A DNA stretch of 64,000 nt from NCBI GenBank assembly GCA_902575835.1, contig CACGSX010000001.1:1-64000 (forward strand), given 5' to 3'. Positions 34,702 to 43,852 of this stretch are shown here, in pieces (the stretch's first letter is position 1; each line of letters opens with the position of its first letter). The DNA comes from an uncultured Pelagibacteraceae bacterium (GTDB lineage Bacteria > Pseudomonadota > Alphaproteobacteria > Pelagibacterales > Pelagibacteraceae). The notes under the pieces are model-generated. The model was not told the origin of the DNA and ran no database searches. It worked only from the letters and a program-made list of their open reading frames with translations. A program made the translations under genes and the position numbers.

Positions 34702-35712
34702 TTATTTAACTGCTAAAGCCATTTCCATTAGCTTATCGCCACCTGGAACTTTTTCAGCAAAAGCTTTGTGAGATGATTTTATTGCAATATCAACCCATGC
34801 AGCATGATCATCAGCATCCATATACACTAATTTAACACCCGCAGCTTTGTATGCTTCCTCAAACTTTTTATCTAAGTTTTCTACTTGAGCTGTCATATAT
34901 TTCTCAGCAACTTTTCCTGCTTTCATTAAAGCCACTTGCTGGCTTGAATTTAATGCATTGTAGCTTTTCTTAGACATTAAAATTGGCTCATACATAAACC
35001 ATAAACCAAATTTTCCTGGAGGGGTTGCACATTTTACTTGTTCATAAATTTTGTAACTTACAAAACTTCCTGAACTAGTATTTGCACCTGTTAATACACC
35101 AGTTTGTAATCCAGTATAAATTTCAGATGATGGCATACTTTGAATACCTGCACCAGCAGCCTCTAACATTTGGTTGAAAGCTTTTCCTGCAGCTCTCATC
35201 ACTTGTCCTTTAGCATCACTTGGATTTTTGATACATTTAGTTTTTGATGCAAAACCACCACCTAACCATGCATCAGATAGTACTACAACACCAGCATCAC
35301 TGATTATTTTTTTAATCTCAGTCATCATTGGACCTTTATTAAATCTCAATGCATGCTCATGATTTTTTACAGTTCCTGGCATTAATGTAGCATCAAACTC
35401 TGGATGGAATTTTGATGCATAAGCTAATGGGAAAGCAGAAATATCTAATTGACCTGTAGTCATAGGTTTCCACTGTTCTTTTGGCTTATAAAGTGACTTA
35501 GCTGGATAAATTCTAATTTCTAAATCAACGTTTGCTTTTTTTACTTCATCAGCAATAATTTGTACCATTTCATGACGTGGGTCAAAAGAGCCGTCAGCTC
35601 TTGGTGTTCCTGGCCATTGGTGACTTGCTTTTAATGTAACTGCATATGCAGATCCTACTATTGAAAAAGCTATAATTATTGAAGACAAATATAATGTTAT
35701 TTTTCTTAACAT
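34702..35712 (-). CDS. dctP: TRAP transporter substrate-binding protein DctP
   Basis: A 336-aa periplasmic binding protein with a Sec signal peptide (LYLSSIIIAFSIVGSAYA, cleavage expected after AYA near residue 24). The DctP-family fold shows EIRIYPAKSLYKPKEQ, GQLDISAFPLAYAS and the GLQTGVLTGANTSS segment near the ligand-binding arginine region. AGGGGA precedes the ATG. The ligand is not predictable from sequence alone; downstream mcd suggests a short dicarboxylate such as malonate. Confidence 0.92.
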   Translation of the reverse strand: MLRKITLYLSSIIIAFSIVGSAYAVTLKASHQWPGTPRADGSFDPRHEMVQIIADEVKKANVDLEIRIYPAKSLYKPKEQWKPMTTGQLDISAFPLAYASKFHPEFDATLMPGTVKNHEHALRFNKGPMMTEIKKIISDAGVVVLSDAWLGGGFASKTKCIKNPSDAKGQVMRAAGKAFNQMLEAAGAGIQSMPSSEIYTGLQTGVLTGANTSSGSFVSYKIYEQVKCATPPGKFGLWFMYEPILMSKKSYNALNSSQQVALMKAGKVAEKYMTAQVENLDKKFEEAYKAAGVKLVYMDADDHAAWVDIAIKSSHKAFAEKVPGGDKLMEMALAVK

Positions 35713-35794
35713 AGTTTTCCCCTTTTTATTTATAAAGATGATATTAAATTGAACTTGAGCAGAAGAGTCAATATAAGGAAATGACGTACTTATT

Positions 35795-36937
35795 ATGGAT
35801 GGTCCTTTAAAAAATTTATTAGTTGTTGATCTTACTAGGGTTTTAGTAGGTCCATATTGTACAATGATTTTATCTGATCTCGGTGCACGTGTAATTAAAG
35901 TAGAAGCACCAGAAATTGGTGACGATTCAAGAAAATTTGGACCTTTTGTTAAAGATTATTCAGCATATTTTATGTCGCTAAATAGAGGAAAAGAAAGTAT
36001 TGCTCTTAATTTAAAAAATGAAGATGATAAAAAAATCTTTGATAAAATTTTAGCAAAAGCAGATATTTTAGTAGAAAATTTTAAACCAGGTACTTTGGAA
36101 AAATGGGGATATGGTTGGAAAGATGTAAGCAAAAAATATCCAAAATTAATATACGCATCTGCATCTGGTTTCGGTCAGACTGGCCCTTTAAAAGAATTAC
36201 CCGCTTATGACATGGTCGTTCAAGGAATGGGTGGACTGATGAGTGTTACAGGTCATCCAAATAGTGAACCAACAAGAGTTGGAACATCAATTGGTGATAT
36301 TACAGCAGGCCTTTTTACTGCAATTGGAATTAATGCAGCTTTGTATGATAGACAAAAAACAGGTAAGGGAATGTTTATAGATGTTTCAATGTTAGACTGC
36401 CAAATTGCGATTTTAGAAAATGCAATTGCAAGATATTTATCTAAAAATGAAATTCCTAAACCGATGGGATCTAGACATCCTTCGATTGCTCCGTTTGAGG
36501 CATTTAAAACAAAAGATAGTTATATAATCATTGCCGCAGGTAACGATAAATTATATGAAAAACTTTGTGAAGTATTAGGAATACCTGAAATGGTCAGTGA
36601 CAAAAGATTTAATACTAATTCACTCAGATGTGAAAATATGAATGAACTAAAATCAATTTTTGAAGATAAACTTTCTTCAAAAAATACTTCTGAATGGGTA
36701 AGTGAAATGGAAAAATTAAAGATACCTTGCGGACCAATATTTAATATTAAAGAAGCTGTAGAAAATCCTCAAATCGAAGCAAGAAACATGATTGTTAAAG
36801 CCTATCATAAAGTGGTTGGTGATTTTAGATTAGCAGGCAATCCTATAAAAATGTCTTCATACGAAGATAAAAGTACTAGAGGGGATATTCCTGATCTTGA
36901 TGAACACAGGGAACAAATATTAAAAGAGTTTTCTTAA
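35795..36937 (+). CDS. CaiB/BaiF family CoA-transferase (class III)
   Basis: A 380-aa class III CoA-transferase. The N-terminus VVDLTRVLVGPYCTMILSDLGARVIKVE and the catalytic aspartate D168 in SIGDITAG are the family hallmarks (equivalent to D169 of formyl-CoA transferase). It moves CoA between carboxylic acids; substrate is unknown. It diverges from dctP across 82 bases that should hold both promoters. An AAGGAA lies upstream but at a long 14-base spacing from the ATG. Confidence 0.88.
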   Translation: MDGPLKNLLVVDLTRVLVGPYCTMILSDLGARVIKVEAPEIGDDSRKFGPFVKDYSAYFMSLNRGKESIALNLKNEDDKKIFDKILAKADILVENFKPGTLEKWGYGWKDVSKKYPKLIYASASGFGQTGPLKELPAYDMVVQGMGGLMSVTGHPNSEPTRVGTSIGDITAGLFTAIGINAALYDRQKTGKGMFIDVSMLDCQIAILENAIARYLSKNEIPKPMGSRHPSIAPFEAFKTKDSYIIIAAGNDKLYEKLCEVLGIPEMVSDKRFNTNSLRCENMNELKSIFEDKLSSKNTSEWVSEMEKLKIPCGPIFNIKEAVENPQIEARNMIVKAYHKVVGDFRLAGNPIKMSSYEDKSTRGDIPDLDEHREQILKEFS

Positions 36938-37465
36938 TTAAGAATTGTTTTCTTCGTCGCTTACGTTATCTGAAACTTGCTCTTCTGCTTCTGAAACTTG
37001 ATCTAAAGAAACGTCATCACTTTCTTCAGCCTCGCTTGGAGCTTCTACATTAACATCAGGTTGAGCTGATGGTGATAATTCAGCAAGATCTTCTTTTGAA
37101 ACTTGAATTTTTTCTGGAATTTTCCTAGCTCTTTTCGAAGGAAGTATTGGTACACCACTTTTTGAGATTTCACCCTTGTACAAATTCTCAAAATCGTCAC
37201 CAATATCTTCATCTTCCTCAGCAGTATCATCGATTTGTTCTACATGTTTTCTTAGTTTGTAAACTGCAGCTTCAGTTAAATCTGGAACTTTAATTGTTTC
37301 TTCAGCTATCTCTCTTAATGCAATAACTGTATGCTTGTCGTTATCTCTATCTAATGTAGGTTCAATTCCTGAATTAAGTTGAGTAGCTCTTTCTTTAGCA
37401 ACCAAAACTAATTCATAAGGGCTATCTACTTTATCTATACAGTCTTCAACGGTAACTCTTGCCAT
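36938..37465 (-). CDS. rpoZ: RNA polymerase omega subunit with acidic C-terminal extension
   Basis: The first 70 residues are standard omega: [33 protein letters not shown] and [13 protein letters not shown]. Omega helps beta' fold and join the polymerase. The remaining part, about 100 residues, is rich in E, D, S and P and likely disordered, so the protein is 175 aa against the usual 90-135. It ends directly against the CoA-transferase stop. Confidence 0.9.
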   Translation of the reverse strand: MARVTVEDCIDKVDSPYELVLVAKERATQLNSGIEPTLDRDNDKHTVIALREIAEETIKVPDLTEAAVYKLRKHVEQIDDTAEEDEDIGDDFENLYKGEISKSGVPILPSKRARKIPEKIQVSKEDLAELSPSAQPDVNVEAPSEAEESDDVSLDQVSEAEEQVSDNVSDEENNS

Positions 37466-37507
37466 GGGCGATTAAATATACTCCAAGATCAACAAAATCA
37501 AGTATTT

Positions 37508-38716
37508 TTATACTAAAATTGGATTTAATTTTTTTCTAACTAAAAAAAGAAGAACAAAAGAAATAAGTATATAAAGTGCAGAAATTAAAGCAATTTTCTC
37601 AATTGAAAATCCAATATCAATTAAAATTCCAAAAAGAGCTGTTCCAAAAGCAGTTGAAAAAACCATTAGAGCAGTAGTTAAAGCTTTAATAGATCCAATA
37701 TGCTTTACACCATAAACTTCAGCCCAAGTAGAAGATCCCAAAACGTTTGCCAAACCATTTGATATTCCAATTAAACCTAAAAATATAAATGCAGTAAATT
37801 GTGCATCAAAATTAATAATTACAAAAGTCGACAGAAATAAAGGAATATTCATAAAAATTAAAAGTTTTCGACTTGTGAATTTATCAATTAAGAAACCAGA
37901 TATTAAAAGTGTAATTACTGAAAATACTGAATAAGACATAAAAGACTGAGCAATTACAAATGGTCCCCAGTTTTTTGATTCAGTAATAAATGATTGGTAA
38001 ACAAATACACCAGTTGCAATCCAAGGCATTGCAAGCATATTCATGCTTACGATATAAAATTTATAATCTTTTATTACTTCAATTCTTTTCCATTGCTTAA
38101 TATTTTCCTCTTTAAATTCTTCACCTTCAGTGCTTTCTCTCGTATCAAGTTCAACAGTTCGAACTAAAAAGAATGATGCAATCGGTAAAAATATTAAAAT
38201 TAATAAAGCAATTACTGTCCAAATATTTTGCCAAGTTGTTAATGACAACAAAAATACCATTAAAACAGGTAAAATAAATTCAGCACTAGATAAACCAAAC
38301 CAGCAAATACTTAATGCCCTACCCCTAGATTTTGTAAAATATCTTGAAACTGTTGTTGTTGCAGTATGAGACATCATTCCTTGACCTGAAAATCTCATTA
38401 AAAAAATTGCAATGAATAAAAAAACTATTGATGAAATTTTTGAAAAGAAAAAACAAGAAAAAGATAAAAGTAATGTTACATAGATTGCAAATCGAAAAAT
38501 ATTTATATCATCAATTTTCTTTCCAACCCAAATAAGTAATAAACTACTGCACAATGTTGCTGATGCATATATTGAGCCAAATTGTCCATGAGTTATCGAG
38601 AGTGTCTCTCTTATACTTGTATTGAATATTCCAAGAAAAAAACTCTGTCCAAAGCTTGAAAAAAATGTAAATATAAATCCAAATACAATTACTTTTAAAC
38701 TTAAATTTTTAAACAT
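37508..38716 (-). CDS. MFS transporter
   Basis: A 402-aa major facilitator superfamily protein with about 12 hydrophobic helices and a basic/acidic cytoplasmic loop in the middle (VELDTRESTEGEEFKEENIKQWKR). FGSIYASATLCSSLLLIWVGKKIDD resembles the MFS loop between helices 2 and 3. It is most like the oxalate/formate antiporter or monocarboxylate-type groups, but that is a loose resemblance. Its ATG is only eight bases from that of the divergent dehydrogenase gene. Confidence 0.82.
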   Translation of the reverse strand: MFKNLSLKVIVFGFIFTFFSSFGQSFFLGIFNTSIRETLSITHGQFGSIYASATLCSSLLLIWVGKKIDDINIFRFAIYVTLLLSFSCFFFSKISSIVFLFIAIFLMRFSGQGMMSHTATTTVSRYFTKSRGRALSICWFGLSSAEFILPVLMVFLLSLTTWQNIWTVIALLILIFLPIASFFLVRTVELDTRESTEGEEFKEENIKQWKRIEVIKDYKFYIVSMNMLAMPWIATGVFVYQSFITESKNWGPFVIAQSFMSYSVFSVITLLISGFLIDKFTSRKLLIFMNIPLFLSTFVIINFDAQFTAFIFLGLIGISNGLANVLGSSTWAEVYGVKHIGSIKALTTALMVFSTAFGTALFGILIDIGFSIEKIALISALYILISFVLLFLVRKKLNPILV

Positions 38717-38724
38717 AAAAAAAT

Positions 38725-39600
38725 ATGACTTCTAAAGTTGCTTTCATAGGTCTTGGTGTAATGGGTTATCCAATGGCAGGATATATATCAAAAGCAGGAC
38801 ATAATGTAACTGTTTTTAACAGAACAAAATCAAAAGCAGAAAAATGGATTGTTGAATACAAAGGTAATATGGCTGATACACCATCTGAAGCTGCTAAAGA
38901 TGCTGATTTTATTTTTACATGTGTTGGGAATGACGATGATTTAAAACAAGTATCTTTAGGAGAACACGGATTATTTCATAATGCCAAGGAAGGATGTGTA
39001 TATATAGATAATTCAACGGTGTCTGCTGAAATTTCTAGAGAACTTTATAAAGCTGCAAAAGATAAAGGATTTGGTTTTTTAGATGCTCCTATATCTGGAG
39101 GACAATCAGGTGCTGAAGGTGGAATTCTAACTGTGATGGTTGGGGGTGATGAAAATGATTTTAAAAAAGCAGAGCCAATAATTGATTGTTATAGTAAAAA
39201 AGTAACTTTAATTGGACCATCAGGTAGTGGACAATTAACAAAAATGGTTAATCAAATGTGTATTGGTGGTTTGGTTCAAGGATTATCAGAAGCAGTAAAT
39301 TTTGGAATTAATGCAGGTTTAGATATGGACAAAGTTATGGAAACTATCTCTAAAGGTGCAGCTCAATCTTGGCAAATGGAAAATAGATATAAAACTATGG
39401 TAGCAGATAAATTTGATTACGGATTTGCTGTAGATTGGATGAGAAAAGATTTAAAAATTTGTATTGAAGAGGCAAAAAGAAATGGTTCACCTGTACCAGT
39501 AACAGAAATTGTTGACGGTTATTATGCTGAAGTTCAAAAAATGGGTGGAAATCGTTGGGATAGCTCTAGCTTAATAGCTAGATTAAAAAAGAAAAAATAA
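38725..39600 (+). CDS. 3-hydroxyisobutyrate dehydrogenase-like beta-hydroxyacid dehydrogenase
   Basis: A 291-aa NAD(P)-dependent enzyme with the N-terminal fold VAFIGLGVMGYPMAGYISKAGH, the substrate-binding DAPISGGQSGAEGG, and the catalytic-lysine segment GQLTKMVNQM. The family includes 3-hydroxyisobutyrate dehydrogenase, tartronate semialdehyde reductase and glyoxylate/succinic semialdehyde reductase, and the exact substrate is uncertain. The next gene follows after two bases. Confidence 0.87.
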   Translation: MTSKVAFIGLGVMGYPMAGYISKAGHNVTVFNRTKSKAEKWIVEYKGNMADTPSEAAKDADFIFTCVGNDDDLKQVSLGEHGLFHNAKEGCVYIDNSTVSAEISRELYKAAKDKGFGFLDAPISGGQSGAEGGILTVMVGGDENDFKKAEPIIDCYSKKVTLIGPSGSGQLTKMVNQMCIGGLVQGLSEAVNFGINAGLDMDKVMETISKGAAQSWQMENRYKTMVADKFDYGFAVDWMRKDLKICIEEAKRNGSPVPVTEIVDGYYAEVQKMGGNRWDSSSLIARLKKKK

Positions 39601-39602
39601 TT

Positions 39603-40208
39603 GTGTCTACCACTGTTCCCTACTACGAGGATTTTTCCGAAATAAAAAAGAAAATTTGGTTAATGCTAACTGATGCAGTTACTAATAGGTCTTCACCATT
39701 TAGAATACCTGTTTTTTCGTGTGGAAGTGAAGATAATATTGAAAGTAGAATTGTTGTTCTTAGAAAATCAGATGAACAAAATAATTTAGTTCAATTTCAC
39801 AGTGACATTAGATCTGATAAAATTAAAATCTTAGAAAAAAACCCAAATTCATCTATGTTATTTTATGATAAAGATGAAAAAATTCAGGTTAGATTAAAAG
39901 TTGAAGCAATTATCAATCACAATAATGATATAACAAAACAATCTTGGGAAAAAACTCAACATATAAGTCGTAAGTGTTACTTAGTAGATAATGGACCAGG
40001 TACAGAGTCTGATATTCCAACATCTGGCTTAAAACCTGAATTAGATAATTTTGATTACACAAAAGAACAAAGCGAAGAAGGATATAAAAACTTTACTGTT
40101 ATACAGTGTAAAATTAAATCTATAGAATGGTTGTACTTAGCTGCAAAAGGTCATCGACGAGCTAGATTTGATGTTAATAATAATAAAGATACTTGGCTAG
40201 TTCCTTAA
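39603..40208 (+). CDS. Pyridoxamine 5'-phosphate oxidase-family flavin-binding protein
   Basis: A 201-aa protein with a split-barrel FMN fold: SRIVVLRKSDEQNNLVQFHSDIRSDKIKILEKNP followed by ARFDV-type C-terminal residues. It resembles the Alr4036/pyridox_oxase_2 group rather than canonical PdxH, so true PNP oxidase activity is doubtful. Start is GTG, two bases after the dehydrogenase stop. Its last bases overlap those of the convergent HEYFH protein. Confidence 0.75.
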   Translation: MSTTVPYYEDFSEIKKKIWLMLTDAVTNRSSPFRIPVFSCGSEDNIESRIVVLRKSDEQNNLVQFHSDIRSDKIKILEKNPNSSMLFYDKDEKIQVRLKVEAIINHNNDITKQSWEKTQHISRKCYLVDNGPGTESDIPTSGLKPELDNFDYTKEQSEEGYKNFTVIQCKIKSIEWLYLAAKGHRRARFDVNNNKDTWLVP

Positions 40209-41134
40209 CTAAAGATATCCTGTATTTTCAATGTCTTACTTGGAAGTATTTTTTTAAGATCTTTTCTTTTGTATTTACTTAACCTTTTATAAAATTCATC
40301 CAAAGTCATACCAAAAGTATTTTTAAAAGTAGTTTGCCAATTCCAGCCTGAAGGTTGTTTAGCCCTTTGTATCCAGAATTCTCTAAAAACTAATTCAAAT
40401 GCTTTTTCTTCAGAAATATTATTTTTTTTTAATTCGTTAACTAATGCCAGTACTATGAATGCAGAGCCAGCATAATTGCTATCAAATCCATTTTTTTGTG
40501 GTGATGTCTTATGTTTTTCGTATAAATGAGGTTCTTTATTAACCTTTTTAATGCTCCATCTTTTACTCTCTTTAATGTCGCTCTTTAAAAGATCTTTTTT
40601 ATAATATTGCCTTGAATAGATCTCTTCTAAAACTTTAGCACCTCCCTCGACCAACCACTTTGCACTGTTTTCAGACAGACACCTATCTCTGTGAGAAAGT
40701 GCGTTTTGATAAACGTGAAAATACTCATGGACAATAACAGTGTAAGTGCGAATTTTATTAATTGAACTTGTAAAATCTTTTGGAAATATGTCTAGTTGCA
40801 TCCATGGTTCAGGTGAATTACATCCTTCAATACCTGAGTACTTCATATTGGCACGCTTTTCCGGAAAAGGATTTTTTGTGCTTTGCCATGCATAGATATC
40901 CATATTATAGCCCTGTTTCATGTTTGTTAATTTCATATTATTTTTGACCCAATTGTTAGTATTCTCATTTATAGGCATAACTTCTTGCACAATATTCATT
41001 ATATTTTTGAATTCAGTAACCCATTTCTCTGGTAAATTTTCATGCAAGTTATATTTGAACTTAAATTTTTCAACAGCGACAACTGAATTAGAATAAAAAA
41101 ATAAAGAGATAAAAATTATAAATATTGTTTTCAT
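40205..41134 (-). CDS. Exported gluzincin-like putative zinc metallopeptidase
   Basis: A 309-aa protein of no recognised family. The N-terminus MKTIFIIFISLFFYSNSVVAVEK looks like a signal peptide. VIVHEYFHVYQN contains an HExxH zinc site at residues 136-140, and WLVEGGAKVLEE follows with E163 as a candidate third ligand, the pattern of gluzincin peptidases (WxxEG). It should act in the periplasm or outside. It lies 24 bases after another exported HExxH protein on the same strand. Substrate unknown. Confidence 0.7.
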   Translation of the reverse strand: MKTIFIIFISLFFYSNSVVAVEKFKFKYNLHENLPEKWVTEFKNIMNIVQEVMPINENTNNWVKNNMKLTNMKQGYNMDIYAWQSTKNPFPEKRANMKYSGIEGCNSPEPWMQLDIFPKDFTSSINKIRTYTVIVHEYFHVYQNALSHRDRCLSENSAKWLVEGGAKVLEEIYSRQYYKKDLLKSDIKESKRWSIKKVNKEPHLYEKHKTSPQKNGFDSNYAGSAFIVLALVNELKKNNISEEKAFELVFREFWIQRAKQPSGWNWQTTFKNTFGMTLDEFYKRLSKYKRKDLKKILPSKTLKIQDIFS

Positions 41135-41158
41135 TTAATATTTAATGATCTATGGATT

Positions 41159-42469
41159 TCAATTATACGCTCTATTGGCCTGTTCGTTATTAAATAATTT
41201 CATAACTCCAGTACCAGCTCTGTCCCAATAATTAAACTTACACCCAGATCCACCACTTCTATAATTCCACTTACCTTTTTTAAGATCGCTTATCTGTTTT
41301 TCTCTAAGTTCAACAAGTTTTTTATGATTATATTTTCCCCACTCATTTAAACATATAAGTTTAAACGGATCATAAGGATCTTTTGATGTTGGAGTTAAAT
41401 AAACAGTATCCTCTCCTTTTGGACAACCTTCAACATCATGAACATAAGCTTTTCCAAAAAACATATGTTTTGCATCAGTATCTTGGCCGCTTGAAAAATG
41501 AGCTTTTTTATTCATACCTGGGACACAAGCAAAACCTCCCCCCATCGCATGATGCACTTCATGAAGAGCTGTTTTAACCATATTATTTATATTTTTATTA
41601 TGTTTATTTTTAAGAAACATTGATGCCATTCCAACACCACCTTCTCCACCATCAACACTCGTTACATCAGCAAAGGTAAAATAAACTTTTTTTGGATTAT
41701 TAAATCCATTTAACCAAAGGTAACCACGATAATTGTTATTTATATGTTTATGAAGTTCTTTTCTTTTTTTATCTAACCTTATAAAGGTAACATCTAATTT
41801 TCCATCTTTTCGATAATCGTATTTATATTTTTTTACACCTGAAGATCCTTTTGTTTTTTTACTAAACTTTTCAACAAGAGCGTTCATTTTGTTAGCGTAT
41901 TCTTCAATTTTACCATTTATATCTAGCTCACGATCTTTATCACTGGCTGTCAGCATGTATATGAAATGAATTTGATAATCATCATTTACATCAGGTTGAT
42001 CCTCAAAAAATCTTCCTGGTTTTTTATCCATCTTTGCATTTTTTTCTTTTAGCATTTTTGTTTCTGCTATTTTTGTTTCTAATGCGGCCGATGCTTTAGC
42101 CTGGTCATATTTCCAAACAATTTCTTCATTTACTGCATACAAATAACATTCTTTACCACCAGTATATTTCTTAGAATATTTCATGCATTTTTTGTATGTT
42201 TTTTTATGAAGATTCTCTAAATCTTTACCTTTATTATAAGCATATGAATAGCTACCAGAATCACAACTAGCATAGAAAACAAAGTTTGTTTTTTTTTCTT
42301 TAATTTTTTTAAGTGATTTTTCTATATGTTTTTTGTAATTATATTTAAATGCTCCAGCACACTCTCCTTTAATAGAAGTTACTCCAGGCTCATTAACACC
42401 TGCATAAGCATAACCACTGAACAACACATTAAGAATTAAGAATGTAAAAATTACAAATACTTTTTTCAT
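41159..42469 (-). CDS. Exported protein with C-terminal HEVHH metalloprotease-like motif
   Basis: A 436-aa protein that I do not recognise. A signal peptide (VFVIFTFLILNVLFSGYAYA) is followed by a cysteine-containing region with two C-x-Y-type modules (YASCDSGSYSYAYNKG; CYLYAVNEEIVW), a charged linker, and a domain with ALHEVHHAMGGG at residues 301-312. HExxHxxG resembles metzincins, but the third histidine expected at residue 313 is a phenylalanine. Five cysteines after the motif could stabilise the fold. It starts four bases after the DUF1330 gene. Confidence 0.65.
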   Translation of the reverse strand: MKKVFVIFTFLILNVLFSGYAYAGVNEPGVTSIKGECAGAFKYNYKKHIEKSLKKIKEKKTNFVFYASCDSGSYSYAYNKGKDLENLHKKTYKKCMKYSKKYTGGKECYLYAVNEEIVWKYDQAKASAALETKIAETKMLKEKNAKMDKKPGRFFEDQPDVNDDYQIHFIYMLTASDKDRELDINGKIEEYANKMNALVEKFSKKTKGSSGVKKYKYDYRKDGKLDVTFIRLDKKRKELHKHINNNYRGYLWLNGFNNPKKVYFTFADVTSVDGGEGGVGMASMFLKNKHNKNINNMVKTALHEVHHAMGGGFACVPGMNKKAHFSSGQDTDAKHMFFGKAYVHDVEGCPKGEDTVYLTPTSKDPYDPFKLICLNEWGKYNHKKLVELREKQISDLKKGKWNYRSGGSGCKFNYWDRAGTGVMKLFNNEQANRAYN

Positions 42470-42473
42470 ATTG

Positions 42474-42763
42474 TTAAATACCTTTAATTATTATATTTGT
42501 TCCCTCAGCATTATCTAGTCTTATTTGCTTTATTGGTTTGTACTCTTCAGAATTATACCACTCTAGTGCTTTTCATAAGAAGGAAATTTAAGAATAATAA
42601 TTCTAGGAAATTTTGTCTTACCATCAAAAATTTGAAATTCACCAGCTCTTACTAAAAATTCTCCATCAAATTTTTTTACAATTGGATTAACTTTTTCAAT
42701 GTACTCTTTATAATTCTCTGGATTAGTTACTCTTAATTGTGCAATTACATACCCAGCTGGCAT
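42474..42763 (-). pseudogene. DUF1330 family protein, interrupted by a single-base frameshift
   Basis: The first 64 residues fit DUF1330 (GYVIAQLRVTNPENYKEYI, FLVRAGEFQIFDG, IILKFPSYE) but the ORF then stops after EKH. One extra A in the coding-strand run at 42570-42573 (four A at present) would continue the reading as EKALEWYNSEEYKPIKQIR and end at 42474, giving 96 aa, the usual DUF1330 size, and placing the stop four bases from the next gene. This restored reading is convincing. Function of the family is not settled. Confidence 0.8.
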
Positions 42764-42764
42764 A

Positions 42765-43277
42765 TTAAAAAACAGTTTTTACGTATCTTTTCCAATTATC
42801 TTGATAATGTTTTGCGTTCTCAGTAATTTTACCTATTTCTTCATCAGTAAGTTTTCTAACTACCCTGCCAGGGGCTCCAACTACTAATGAGTTATCCGGA
42901 ATTTCTTTGTTTTCAGTTATTAAAGCTTTTGCACCAATGATGCAGTTTTTACCGATTTTTGCATTATTTAAAATTACAGCTCCAATACCTATTAAACTAT
43001 TTTCTCCAATGGTACACCCATGGAGCATAACTATATGTCCGATGGTTACATCTTTACCAATTCTTAAAGGGCAACCTGGGTCAGTATGCAAAACGCTCCC
43101 GTCTTGAACATTTGAACCTTCTCCAACATGAATATTTTCATTATCCCCTCTAATTACAGCATTAAACCAAACACTAGAGTTTTTTTCTAATGTGACATCT
43201 CCAATAATAGTTGCATTTGGTGCTACCCAATTTTCGCCAGAGTTTTTTGGTTTTTTATCTTCCAAATCGTAAAACAT
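42765..43277 (-). CDS. Gamma-carbonic anhydrase-like hexapeptide-repeat protein
   Basis: A 170-aa left-handed beta-helix protein: WVAPNATIIGDVTLEKNSSVWFNAVIRGDN, then HTDPGCPLRIGKDVTIGHIVMLHGCTIG with the histidines that bind zinc in gamma-class carbonic anhydrases, and a C-terminal helix. Members include YrdA/PaaY and plant mitochondrial gamma-CAs; many lack measurable carbonic anhydrase activity. It faces the thioredoxin-like gene across 20 bases and precedes the DUF1330 gene by one base. Confidence 0.87.
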   Translation of the reverse strand: MFYDLEDKKPKNSGENWVAPNATIIGDVTLEKNSSVWFNAVIRGDNENIHVGEGSNVQDGSVLHTDPGCPLRIGKDVTIGHIVMLHGCTIGENSLIGIGAVILNNAKIGKNCIIGAKALITENKEIPDNSLVVGAPGRVVRKLTDEEIGKITENAKHYQDNWKRYVKTVF

Positions 43278-43297
43278 AATTTATATATTATTACATT

Positions 43298-43852
43298 ATG
43301 CCTATTAAAACACCAGTATGTGATTTTGGAAAAAAAGCAGAAAACTTTGAATTAAAATCTACAGAGAACAAATTAATATCATTAAATGATATCAAAGGTG
43401 AAAATGGAACGTTGATAATGTTTATCTGTAATCATTGTCCATATGTAAAAGCAATTATAAAAGATGTGGTGGAGGATTGTACTAAACTTAATGATTTAGG
43501 AATAAATTCAGTTGCAATATGCTCTAATGATCCAATTAATTATCCAGAAGACTCTTTTGAAAAAATGATAGAGTTTGCAATTAAACATAAGTTTAATTTT
43601 CCTTACCTAATTGATGAAACACAAGACATTGCAAGAAAATATGATGCTGTATGCACTCCAGATTTTTTTGGTTATGATAAAGATTTTGGTCTTCAATATA
43701 GAGGAAGAATTAGAGAATTAAGGGAACTAAAACCTGTTAGATCAGGAGACAGTGATTTATTTATTGCTATGAAACAAGTTTCCGAAACAGGTAAAGGTCC
43801 TGAAGAACAATTCCCAAGTATGGGTTGTGGTATTAAGTGGTCATCTAATTAA
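43298..43852 (+). CDS. Thioredoxin-like (AhpC/TSA-Redoxin) family protein
   Basis: A 184-aa thioredoxin-fold protein without a signal peptide. A CxxC active site CNHC lies at residues 44-47 in FICNHCPYVKAI, followed by VAICSNDPINYPEDSFEKM and a cis-proline region CTPDFFGYD. This CNHCPYV group is widespread but its partner and substrate are unknown. The TAATG overlap with the glycosyltransferase gene indicates co-transcription. Confidence 0.83.
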   Translation: MPIKTPVCDFGKKAENFELKSTENKLISLNDIKGENGTLIMFICNHCPYVKAIIKDVVEDCTKLNDLGINSVAICSNDPINYPEDSFEKMIEFAIKHKFNFPYLIDETQDIARKYDAVCTPDFFGYDKDFGLQYRGRIRELRELKPVRSGDSDLFIAMKQVSETGKGPEEQFPSMGCGIKWSSN

